Both the position numbers and the translations under genes were made by a program. A model generated the notes under the pieces. That model was not told the origin of the DNA, did no database searches, and saw only the letters and a program-made list of their open reading frames with translations. Shown here piece after piece: positions 53,580-61,576 of a stretch of DNA of 64,000 nt. The stretch comes from Longimicrobium terrae (GTDB lineage Bacteria; Gemmatimonadota; Gemmatimonadetes; Longimicrobiales; Longimicrobiaceae), in contig NZ_JACHIA010000015.1 in assembly GCF_014202995.1 (NCBI RefSeq), positions 1-64,000 on the forward strand, in the 5' to 3' direction. The first letter of the stretch is position 1. Each line of letters starts with the position of its first letter.

Positions 53580-56500
53580 ATGCCTGAACCAACTTTCTAT
53601 TCTCGCTATTACAAGTGCGATCTGCAGATGCAGACGCCGATGGAGCCACATTGGCGAGATCCGGCGACACACCTGAGTTGGGACTCTCCTGAGGATCGGT
53701 GTCGTGAAGTGGCTGGCCAGTATCTCAGGCGTTGCCACGAGGTCGGCCTCGAGGTGATCGGGATCACCGATCATAACTTCGCGCCGTCTCCCGACCAGTC
53801 CTTCATCCGTTGGCTGCGGGCAGAGAATGCTCGTGTAGCGGGTGAGGTCGGGCGGGCGCCGCTCACGATCTTCCCCGGCTTTGAGATCCAAGCAGACGTT
53901 GGACGAGGGTGCCACGTTCTTTGCCTCTTCCCAGAGCACACGCCGCTGACGGTGCTTCAGGACAGGGTTACCACACTGGGGCTGCCTTCCGAGCGGCGTT
54001 TTGTTGGGAATCAGCCCTTACCTTCGACGTGTAACCTAAAAGAGATTCTACGCAAGGTTCAGGACACGGTTGACTGGCCGGGACTCGTCATTGCAGCTCA
54101 CCCACTGGATGTGAAGGGACTCTTCCAGAACGAGCGTATTGCGGACTGGTTACAAGCAGAGGAGTTTCGTAACCCCAATCTCGTCTGTATCGAGGTTCCG
54201 AAGCCCTTGGATCAAATGACGCTTGGATGGCAGCGGCTTATCCGAGGGGGCGAAGACTGTCACCAGGAATGGAAGCGGCCTCGTCCTATTGCGTACATCA
54301 TGTCTTCGGATTGCTACCGGCTGAACCCGGTGGACGGTGATGAGAGCAACTACATCGGGTTCAGGTATACTTGGATCAAAATGAGCGATCCGTCGCGCGA
54401 GTCACTGCGACAGGCGTTCCTCGACCGGGATTCGCGAATCCGCCTCCAGAAGGAATCTCCACAGGATGCCTACTGCTGTCCTCGGATCGCCAGCGTCGAG
54501 GTGCGAGGTGCCTCGTTTTTGCGCCGACCCGAGACTTTGTACTGGTCTCCCAACCTCAACTGTCTCATCGGAGCACGGGGGGTTGGGAAATCCACATTCA
54601 TTGATTATCTCCGCATCGCGCTGGACCGTATGCGTGAGGAGGATGCGCCTGCCTCGTTCTTAGCAGAACTGCGTAAACGGATTGATGAGACACTTCCGCC
54701 GGAAGCTACCGTCGAAGTTGTGCTCGCCACGCGTGGTGGCGATTTCCGCGTGATCTACCACCACGGCCGTCCTGGACACCGGGAGATATATCCGCCTGGA
54801 GCCGAGGAGCCGGCGGTCGGCCTCGATGTAAGAACACTCTTTCCTTGCCGTTTCCTCTCGCAGCGGGAGATCGACCACACAATATCCACCGGCCAAGCAA
54901 CCGCATTGCGGAGCCTGTTGGATGATTTGGTGCGTGAAGAACTGGCGCGGTTGTCGGCTGAAGCCGCGCAGCAAATCGGCGAAATCCAGCAAATCGACGC
55001 TCACTCACGAGCTCTTCGTGCGACCTTGGATGCTAGGCCCGGATTGGAGACTAACCTCCGGCTTGCACAGGGTGAACTGGAGCAAAATACGCGTATCGCT
55101 GGACTGTGGCCACAGTGGGAAGCTATTCAAACGGCCAACAGATTTATCGAAGAACTCCACCGTCAAGCCGGGAGCGCTCCTTCCCGAGTGCTCGAGCAGG
55201 TCGTGGAGGGGCAGCGCCGTCTTGACACGCTTCGGGTCGGAATCCCCGCTGGGCAGCATCACGATGTGCTACAGCGAACTGCTGAGATTGTAGTCCGACT
55301 TCACGCGACCTACACGCGGGAGATCCAAGAAGCGTCTGCGCGTCTACGCGCCGCGCTCGGCAAAGGGGGAGAGGTCGAAGAGTACCTGAACTCGACTTGG
55401 AAACCTGTAGTCGAGGCTGATCTGCGTGTACTGCAGGACGCCGGATTCGGCGAAGGTCATGAAGGATTTGCGGATGTCCCGGAACTCGCCCATCGTGTAG
55501 CCACGATTGAAAAGTCACTTGAAGAGTTGGTGCAGAACGAGGGTCAGGTTGCAGAGCTTGAGAAGCAACGGGTTGCACTCCTTGGCGAACTGCGGCAAAC
55601 CTGGGTCAGCGAAACGCGAGTGCGCAGCCATAAAGCGGATCGCTTGATGAGCCTCCTTCGCGCACGGCCGGATCGAAAGCCGATGGTGGAAATCCGGTTG
55701 AGTCATCAGGGCGATGATGCTGCGCTAGTCGATCTACTCGGGGCGTATATCCACGACAAGCGGCGCCTGAATGAGGAAGACATCCGGACACTCCTTGGAG
55801 GACTCTCTCCTGACCCGGCGGATGAATCTCCCCTCCTGGTCCGGTTCGTAACCGAGGTTCGCAACCCGAATAGCCCATTGATTGAGCAGATGGCCGAGCG
55901 GCGACGTATTGCGCTTCGTGAGCTATTCAACGACGAGGTGCTCCGTGGGCTGGAACTGGAGCGAATTCCTGATGCGATCACGCTTCTGGTGTACCGTCGG
56001 GACGGTACGCTGGCAGGGCCGATCGACCGGGTGTCGGCCGGCCAGCAGGGTACCGCCATCCTCAACCTCGTTCTGGCGGACGGAGACGATCCGCTCATAA
56101 TTGACACGCCGGAAGAAGGGCTCGACAGTGAGGGCGTTTACCAAGAACTCGTGCCGCTGTTTCGACAGGCCAAAGAGCGCCGCCAGATCGTGGTCGTCAC
56201 ACACAACGCGAACATCCCGGTGAATGCGGACGCAGAGGGGATCATCGCACTGGAAGCTTCGGGATTCGTGCCTCAAGAGGAACTGGAATCTGCGTTCAAC
56301 ATTAGCGGTCTCCACTTGGACGCGCCCGAAGAATACTTGCATGTCGGAGAGCAGATGGGTTGGCCTGATTGGGAGGCACAGCTTCGACACTATCTTCGTC
56401 ATGTACTGAGGAAGGACGAAAGGGTGGTCGAAGCAGCGATAGCCCGGCTAGGTGAGCGCAGGCAGGCCGAAGGAAGGATCAAACGATTCGGGGCCACTGA

Positions 56501-56624
56501 GGGGGGCGCCCCCACTTTGGCATGCGGTGCTTTGGATACGCACGAGGTGAGCATTGCTGTCCAACAAGTAATGGAAGGCTCGCGGGAGGCATTCGAGCAG
56601 CGCCGTGAGAAGTACGGATACTAG
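53580..56624 (+). CDS. PHP-domain / SMC-like ATPase (TrlF-like), predicted defence protein
   Basis: A 1014-residue protein. Residues 1 to about 300 are a PHP-phosphoesterase-like domain: DLQMQT at 14-19 (normally DLHxHT), ITDHN at 62-66 and AAHPLDV near 173. An ABC/SMC-type ATPase follows, with Walker A GARGVGKST near 331, a coiled-coil middle (about 450-720), signature SAGQQGT near 818, Walker B DPLIIDTPEEG near 836 and the H-loop VVVTHNANIPV near 873. This layout matches TrlF-family AAA-like ATPases. Such nuclease-like/SMC-ATPase fusions are typical of predicted anti-phage proteins; the defence role here is inferred. It is the only gene of the island. The ATG at 53580 begins directly before the PHP motif. 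Confidence 0.85.
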   Translation: MPEPTFYSRYYKCDLQMQTPMEPHWRDPATHLSWDSPEDRCREVAGQYLRRCHEVGLEVIGITDHNFAPSPDQSFIRWLRAENARVAGEVGRAPLTIFPGFEIQADVGRGCHVLCLFPEHTPLTVLQDRVTTLGLPSERRFVGNQPLPSTCNLKEILRKVQDTVDWPGLVIAAHPLDVKGLFQNERIADWLQAEEFRNPNLVCIEVPKPLDQMTLGWQRLIRGGEDCHQEWKRPRPIAYIMSSDCYRLNPVDGDESNYIGFRYTWIKMSDPSRESLRQAFLDRDSRIRLQKESPQDAYCCPRIASVEVRGASFLRRPETLYWSPNLNCLIGARGVGKSTFIDYLRIALDRMREEDAPASFLAELRKRIDETLPPEATVEVVLATRGGDFRVIYHHGRPGHREIYPPGAEEPAVGLDVRTLFPCRFLSQREIDHTISTGQATALRSLLDDLVREELARLSAEAAQQIGEIQQIDAHSRALRATLDARPGLETNLRLAQGELEQNTRIAGLWPQWEAIQTANRFIEELHRQAGSAPSRVLEQVVEGQRRLDTLRVGIPAGQHHDVLQRTAEIVVRLHATYTREIQEASARLRAALGKGGEVEEYLNSTWKPVVEADLRVLQDAGFGEGHEGFADVPELAHRVATIEKSLEELVQNEGQVAELEKQRVALLGELRQTWVSETRVRSHKADRLMSLLRARPDRKPMVEIRLSHQGDDAALVDLLGAYIHDKRRLNEEDIRTLLGGLSPDPADESPLLVRFVTEVRNPNSPLIEQMAERRRIALRELFNDEVLRGLELERIPDAITLLVYRRDGTLAGPIDRVSAGQQGTAILNLVLADGDDPLIIDTPEEGLDSEGVYQELVPLFRQAKERRQIVVVTHNANIPVNADAEGIIALEASGFVPQEELESAFNISGLHLDAPEEYLHVGEQMGWPDWEAQLRHYLRHVLRKDERVVEAAIARLGERRQAEGRIKRFGATEGGAPTLACGALDTHEVSIAVQQVMEGSREAFEQRREKYGY

Positions 56625-56767
56625 CGTCCCCACAATGGCAGGAATGTCCAGAGTGATTCCTCCGCTCAAGCCGATTGCGAACAAGAGCGATCAGTTCGAA
56701 CCTCCGCTCCGGATGAGCGCATCTCCCGATGCCTGTGCGACACACCTGCAATGCCGGGATCGAGTAT

Positions 56768-56896
56768 ACGCATGACGCGCTCACGCCGATTCTGGCGAGC
56801 ATTCCGCTGCAGCTGCTGGCGTACCACATCGCCGTGCTGCGCGGCGCCAACGTGGACCAGCCGCGCAACCTGGCCAAGTGGGTGACGGTGGAGTAA
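56768..56896 (+). pseudogene. glmS 3-prime fragment at the right island edge
   Basis: About 42 codons of the glmS C-terminus ([12 protein letters not shown] to VTVE and a TAA stop) without any 5-prime part or start. It is about 95% identical to the true glmS end. One change converts the conserved AKSVTVE to AKWVTVE, which suggests relaxed selection. Read as the right attachment-site copy. Confidence 0.88.
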
Positions 56897-57130
56897 GCGC
56901 CGGCACTCGATGGGAAAGAAGACGGGGGCACGGAGAGATCAGTCTCTCCGTGCCCCCGTCTTTCTGGGTGATGAGCCTGCTCTCCGGGGAGTAACAGGAC
57001 GCGCTCATCGGATGATTGCCTGCTCGCGGCTGTCGGGGCAGATCCTTCGGCTCAACAGCGCGCGCGAGTCTCATTGAGGCGTGGAAATGTCGCTGTGGTC
57101 GCCCGTGCCGCGCCCCGGAGCGCCGGTCGT
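56897..57130. other. Right flank of the island
   Basis: 234 bp with the terminator at 56920 and no gene. GC content returns to the level of the rest of the window. Confidence 0.5.
56920..56964 (+). terminator. Rho-independent terminator after the glmS fragment
   Basis: AGACGGGGGCACGGAGAGA pairs perfectly with TCTCTCCGTGCCCCCGTCT around TCAG, followed by TTCT. It probably was the original glmS terminator before the island inserted, and also faces the converging gene at 57131. Confidence 0.88.
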
Positions 57131-57700
57131 CTACTGGACGGCAGCGCTCGCGGTGGTGGACGGGCCCGCCGCGGCTGCAAAGGCGGCCAGGAAGTCGTTG
57201 ATCCGCTCGGTGATCCGCTGCTCCAGCCGTCCCGTGGTGATGCACAGAACCCCGTCGCCTCCGCTTCCTCCCACCGTCGATCCCGTGCCCACAACGCGGG
57301 TGTACGTGCGCGTCCCCGTCCCCTCCGGCTTCACGAAGATCATCAGGTTCAGGCGGATGCGGAACATGTTGGCCGCTCCCGGGCCCGCGTTGGTGCCGCA
57401 GGATACGAACTGGCGTACCCGTTCACCGGCGACGGTGGGCGTGGTGATGCGGAGATTGCCGATCAGGCCGCTCACCGTCGTATCCACCTGCGCGTCGATC
57501 CCCAGGTCCGCCAGCACGGCGGGCATGACGGCCCAGACCTCGTCGGCCGGGGCCGCGAATTCGGCCTGGGCGATCCGGATGCTGGGATCGGATTCCGTAA
57601 AGATCACCGGCACTTCGGGGATCGTAAGCTGTGCGCGGATAGCCGTGGGGGTCGCGGCGACCGCGAGCAGCAGGCTGGCAATCAGGAGGCGGATTTTCAT
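57131..57700 (-). CDS. Secreted hypothetical protein
   Basis: A 189-residue protein with a signal peptide (MKIRLLIASLLLAVAATPTAIRA, cleaved before QLTIP). The mature part has a SRPBCC-like flavour (AAPADEVWAVMPAVLADLGI; GNLRITTPTV), with two Cys (VSCGTNAGPG, VLCITTG) that may form a disulfide. No named family is assigned. It converges on the island and stands alone. Confidence 0.75.
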   Translation of the reverse strand: MKIRLLIASLLLAVAATPTAIRAQLTIPEVPVIFTESDPSIRIAQAEFAAPADEVWAVMPAVLADLGIDAQVDTTVSGLIGNLRITTPTVAGERVRQFVSCGTNAGPGAANMFRIRLNLMIFVKPEGTGTRTYTRVVGTGSTVGGSGGDGVLCITTGRLEQRITERINDFLAAFAAAAGPSTTASAAVQ

Positions 57701-58189
57701 TTGGGTAGCGCGGAGGAACGGTAGGAAGTATCGGATCCATCTGGAGTGGCGGCGCCTGTCGCGGCGCCACCAGGTCTGACTCCGGTATGAGGCGGATGGT
57801 TGTTCGCCATCTGCTCCATGGTGGGCGCGGTCCCCGGTTGCAGGACGCGGCGCGTGCGGGAAGGCACGCGCAGAACCGGACGGAGATTACCTGCACATCC
57901 GTTTTAAAGCAAGAGTCGTCGCGGAAGGGGCGCCGCGGGGCGGTTCGCACGGCTCCGCGGCCCGGCTGGTCCCGCGCCGCGGCTCTTAATGACCCGGGAG
58001 CGCTTCTCCGGATGCGAACGCATCCATCTCCGGCAACAGGTACGCGCGCCGGCGGGCCCGGGTTTCACCGGCTCCCTTTTCGCATCGCCGCGGAAGCGGT
58101 ACTCTTCTCACCGCCCCCGTTGTCCGCGGCGGCGATCCATCGACGAAAGCCGCCCTCGCTCGGCTGAGCGACCACCGCTGAAAACGCAC
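57701..58189. other. Divergent region upstream of the X-Pro peptidase gene
   Basis: 489 bp without a supported gene. A GC-rich palindrome (TGGCGGCGCC...GGCGCCACC, about 57746-57770) is the only structure seen. Promoters for both flanking genes are expected here but are not clear. Confidence 0.45.
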
Positions 58190-60136
58190 ATGACTCAATC
58201 ACGTTCGCGCCGCGCCGGCATCGCGGCCGCGCTCACGCTGGCCTGCGCCGCGTCGCTCGGCGCGCAGGTGCCGGCGGGCAGCTCCCAGGCGGCGTCCGGC
58301 GCCGGACCCGTCTTTGTGAACGGCATGGCGCAGGTCGTTCCGGCGTTCGCCGATTCCGCGCAGTGGATCCGGCAGAACCTGTGGGTGGAAACGGACTTCG
58401 ACTCCGACGGAGACGGCCGCCGCGACCGCCTGCACGTGGACGTCACGCGTCCCGCGCAGACGGCGACCGGCCTCAAAGTGCCCGTGGTGTACGGGTCCAG
58501 CCCGTACTACGCCGGCGTGGCGCCTGACGCGTCCTTCTGGAACGTCCACCAGGAACTCGGCGCCGCGTCGCCCGAGCGCGGCCCGTCGCGCCGCGCCGTA
58601 TACGATTCCACGCGCACCCGCATCTCCAACCAGCTCGTGCGTACGTGGGTGCCGCGCGGCTTCGCCGTGGTGCACTCGGAAGCGCCGGGCACCGGCCGCT
58701 CCCAGGGGTGCGCCACCATCGGCGACACGCCGGAGCGCACCGCCATGCGGTTCGTGGTGGACTGGCTGAACGGGCGCGCCCGGGGCTACACAACGGCGAC
58801 CGGGTCTGAGGCGGTGTCCGCGACGTCGTGGTCCACCGGCAAGGTGGGGATGATCGGCACGTCGTACGAGGGCACGCTGCCCCTGGCCACCGCGACCACG
58901 GGCGTGGAGGGACTGGAAGTCGTCATCCCCGTCTCCGCCAACACCTCGTACTACAACTACTACCGCGCCAATGGGCTGGTGCGGTCGCCGGGCGGGTACC
59001 TGGGCGAGGACGTGGACGTGCTCTACGACTTCGTCGCCAGCGGCGATCCGGCCACGCGCGCCGTGTGTGACCGCATCTGGAAGGAGGGCGTGCTGGTCGC
59101 CGGGCAGGACCGCGCCACCGGCGACTACAACAACTTCTGGGCGTCGCACGAGCTGATGCCGTACCTGGGGAACATCCGGGCGGCGGTTCTGCTGGCGCAC
59201 GGGCTCAACGACTACAACGTGATGCCCTCGCACAGCGTGAACATCTACGAGGCCCTCAAGGCGCGCGGACTGCCCGTGTCCATGTACCTGCACCAGGGCG
59301 GCCACGGCGGCGATCCGCCCGTGGAGATGGTGAACCGCTGGTTCTCGCACTACCTGTACGGCGTCAACAACGGCGTGGAGCGCGATGCGCCGGTGTGGAT
59401 CGTGTCCAGCACGTCCGCCGATTCCGCCATGGCGAGCGCTCGCGCGGCGCGTACGCGCCCGATGATGCCGGCGCCGGTTCCGTCCGCCTCGTTCCCGGCG
59501 GCGGGTTCGGAGATGGTCCGGTTGTATCCCACCCGCGGCGGCAACGGAGTCGCCCGGCTCGCCCTTCGCGCGGCGAGCGGGCGGGACACGCTCGTCGACG
59601 ACGCTTCGGTCAGCGGCAGCATCAGCGCCAGCGCGCCCCGCTCGGCCAACCGGCTGCTTTTTGCCACCGCGCCGCTCACCGATTCGCTGCGCATCTCCGG
59701 AACGGCGCGCGTCACGGTGCGCGTGGCGGCAGACCGGCCCGCGGCCAACCTCACCGTGTGGCTGGTGACGCTGCCGTACGACTCGGCGCAGACGGGCTCC
59801 GCGAGCCGCGCCGGTGTGGTGACGCGCGGCTGGGCCGACATCCAGAACCATGCGTCGCTCACGCGCGGCGGCATCTACGCCTCCATGAGCCGTGGCGAGG
59901 CGCTGGTTCCGGGCCGGTACTACGACCTGACCTTTGATCTGGAGCCGGACGACCAGGTCATCCCCGCCGGAAAGCAGCTGGGGATCATGATCATGTCGAG
60001 CGACCCGGAGTTCACGCTGGCGCCGCAGGCGGGAACGCGGTTGATGGTGGACCTGGCGGGGACGTCGTTCTGGGTACCCGTCGTGGGCGGCGGCGCGGCG
60101 CTGACGCGGGCGGGCGGCGTGCGGCAGAACCGCTGA
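58190..60136 (+). CDS. X-Pro dipeptidyl-peptidase (S15, PepX-like), secreted
   Basis: A 648-residue exported serine peptidase. Signal peptide (AGIAAALTLACAASLGAQ), then an alpha/beta-hydrolase domain of peptidase family S15: WVETDFDSDGDGRRDRLHVDVTRP, the nucleophile Ser in GMIGTSYEGTLP (about 223), Asp in AHGLNDYNVMP (about 340) and His in HQGGHGGDPP (about 370). The C-terminal PepX_C jelly roll covers about 420-640 (YDLTFDLEPDDQVIPAGKQLG). It removes X-Pro dipeptides from peptide N-termini. It could use the type II system at 12-21 kb to leave the cell. A terminator follows. Confidence 0.92.
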   Translation: MTQSRSRRAGIAAALTLACAASLGAQVPAGSSQAASGAGPVFVNGMAQVVPAFADSAQWIRQNLWVETDFDSDGDGRRDRLHVDVTRPAQTATGLKVPVVYGSSPYYAGVAPDASFWNVHQELGAASPERGPSRRAVYDSTRTRISNQLVRTWVPRGFAVVHSEAPGTGRSQGCATIGDTPERTAMRFVVDWLNGRARGYTTATGSEAVSATSWSTGKVGMIGTSYEGTLPLATATTGVEGLEVVIPVSANTSYYNYYRANGLVRSPGGYLGEDVDVLYDFVASGDPATRAVCDRIWKEGVLVAGQDRATGDYNNFWASHELMPYLGNIRAAVLLAHGLNDYNVMPSHSVNIYEALKARGLPVSMYLHQGGHGGDPPVEMVNRWFSHYLYGVNNGVERDAPVWIVSSTSADSAMASARAARTRPMMPAPVPSASFPAAGSEMVRLYPTRGGNGVARLALRAASGRDTLVDDASVSGSISASAPRSANRLLFATAPLTDSLRISGTARVTVRVAADRPAANLTVWLVTLPYDSAQTGSASRAGVVTRGWADIQNHASLTRGGIYASMSRGEALVPGRYYDLTFDLEPDDQVIPAGKQLGIMIMSSDPEFTLAPQAGTRLMVDLAGTSFWVPVVGGGAALTRAGGVRQNR

Positions 60137-60191
60137 CGATGTCCCGCCGGTGACGGTGGGCGCCGCCCCGGCTGGACTGGAGTGGTGGATG

Positions 60192-60229
60192 AGAACGGGG
60201 GACCGGCCATGGCGGCGGTCCCCCGTTCT
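60192..60229 (+). terminator. Terminator of the X-Pro peptidase gene
   Basis: AGAACGGGGGACCG pairs with CGGTCCCCCGTTCT across a GC-rich loop. The following T-content is modest. Confidence 0.75.
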
Positions 60230-60347
60230 GCGTTCCCCATCCAGAGGGGATTGGCGACGCGGGAAGGCACGACCGGAGCCGCCGGCCCGTGCCCGCCCGC
60301 GGGATGCGCCCGCTCCGAAGGCGGGAACGCGCACGCGGAGCCGCGCA

Positions 60348-60377
60348 GGAACCCGGTGCCACGCGCTGCCCTGTAAT
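60348..60377 (+). promoter_or_regulatory. Possible ECF-type promoter of fecR-receptor unit
   Basis: GGAACC and TGTAAT, 18 bp apart, about 80 bp before the FecR start. GGAAC is the usual -35 core of ECF sigma promoters, so an ECF sigma factor encoded elsewhere could act here. Weak evidence. The rest of 60137-60454 holds only the preceding terminator. Confidence 0.25.
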
Positions 60378-60454
60378 CCGCCCGCACACCGCAGAAGGAA
60401 GCGTTGTAGGGGTAGCCGCGCCCTTCGGTTGTTGTGAGACCGGAGTCCCCACGC

Positions 60455-61537
60455 ATGTACCCCATTCACCGGCGCCGCGGGCCGACGATGCGCATGGAGT
60501 TCGACGACGGACCGGACGGCGACGAGGGCTGGTGGGCGTCTCTGGCGCGGTACCTGGCCGGTGAGTCCGGCGGGGCCGAGGCGGCGGCGGTGGAAGCCTG
60601 GGCCGCGGCCAGCGCCGCGAACCGCGAGCTCCTGGACGAGATGCGCGAAACGTGGTCGGCCGCCCGCGGCGAACCCCGCTGGGACACGGAAGCGGCGTTC
60701 ACGCGTGTCCGCGCCCGCATCGCGGCCGCGGAGCCGGAACCCGCGCCCGTACGCGTGATTCCGCTCCGGCGACCGGCGCGCCGGAGCGCGTCGCCGTGGC
60801 TGCGCGCGGCCGCGGCTGCCGTGCTCCTGCTGGCGGGTGCCGGAGCGGTCCGGGAACTCGACCTCGTCTCCTCCCATGCCCCGGCGCCCCTCGTCCGGGA
60901 AGTGGCCACGCCCGCCGGAACGCGCGCGCGCATCGTGCTCGCCGACGGCACGGAGGTGCAGCTGGGCCCGGGAAGCCGGCTGCGCTATCCCGCGGAGTTC
61001 GGTGGCGGCGAGCGGCGGGTAATGCTGGAGGGAGAAGGGTACTTCCACGTGGCCCGCGACGAACGCCGTCCCTTTCGCGTCCATGCCGCGGGTTCGGTGA
61101 CGCGGGTGCTGGGCACGCGGTTCGGAGTCTCCACCTCGTCCGCCGGGGTGCGCGTGGTGGTGGAAGAGGGCCGCGTCGCCTTCGGGCGGGGGAACGAGCC
61201 CGCCGCGGCGGGCGGGGTGGAGCTTACGGCGGGGTGGTCGGCCCGCATGGCGGGCGGCGCGGTGGGCGCGCCCGAGCGGGTGAACGCCGCGCGCGCCCTG
61301 GGCTGGACCGAAGGCCGCCTGGGCTTTGAGGACGCGCCCCTGACGGAGGTGGCGTCCGCGCTGGAGCGGTGGTACGGAACGCGGGTGCGCCTCGCCGTCC
61401 CCGGCGCGGACACCATGCGGCTGACGGCGGACCTGAGCGGCGCCTCGCTCGCCGAGGCGCTTGAGATTGTCGGCGTGTCGCTTTCCCTCGACGTTCGCGC
61501 CGAAGACTCCGGGGTGGTCATCCGCCCCGGAGCGTAA
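60455..61537 (+). CDS. FecR-family anti-sigma-like regulator
   Basis: A 360-residue membrane protein. The N-terminal cytosolic helical region (about 20-100; WWASLARYLAGESGGAEAAAVEAW; anti-sigma-like) is followed by one membrane helix (WLRAAAAAVLLLAGAGAV) and a periplasmic FecR domain (ATPAGTRARIVLADGTEVQLGPGSRLRYP; GEGYFHVARDERRPFRVHA; VTRVLGTRFGV). The C-terminal part (LGWTEGRLGFEDAPLTEVASALERWYG) is the usual DUF4974-like end. It relays the state of an outer-membrane receptor to an ECF sigma factor. No sigma gene lies upstream in this window. The ATG at 60455 follows GGAG. Confidence 0.9.
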   Translation: MYPIHRRRGPTMRMEFDDGPDGDEGWWASLARYLAGESGGAEAAAVEAWAAASAANRELLDEMRETWSAARGEPRWDTEAAFTRVRARIAAAEPEPAPVRVIPLRRPARRSASPWLRAAAAAVLLLAGAGAVRELDLVSSHAPAPLVREVATPAGTRARIVLADGTEVQLGPGSRLRYPAEFGGGERRVMLEGEGYFHVARDERRPFRVHAAGSVTRVLGTRFGVSTSSAGVRVVVEEGRVAFGRGNEPAAAGGVELTAGWSARMAGGAVGAPERVNAARALGWTEGRLGFEDAPLTEVASALERWYGTRVRLAVPGADTMRLTADLSGASLAEALEIVGVSLSLDVRAEDSGVVIRPGA

Positions 61538-61576
61538 TTCCCGGGAGATTCTTCCCCTCCTCAACCCGACAAGACG

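Larger units (their letters stand above)
53014..56896 (+). mobile_element. Genomic island inserted at the 3-prime end of glmS
   Basis: About 3.9 kb between two copies of the glmS terminus (52885-53013 and 56768-56896). Base composition and codon use change sharply at its left end: codons with A or T in the third position become common, unlike all neighbours. It contains one large ATPase gene and no integrase, transposase or tRNA. The 129-bp duplication is what a site-specific integrase targeting a gene end would leave. No tns-type genes are present. Confidence 0.8.
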
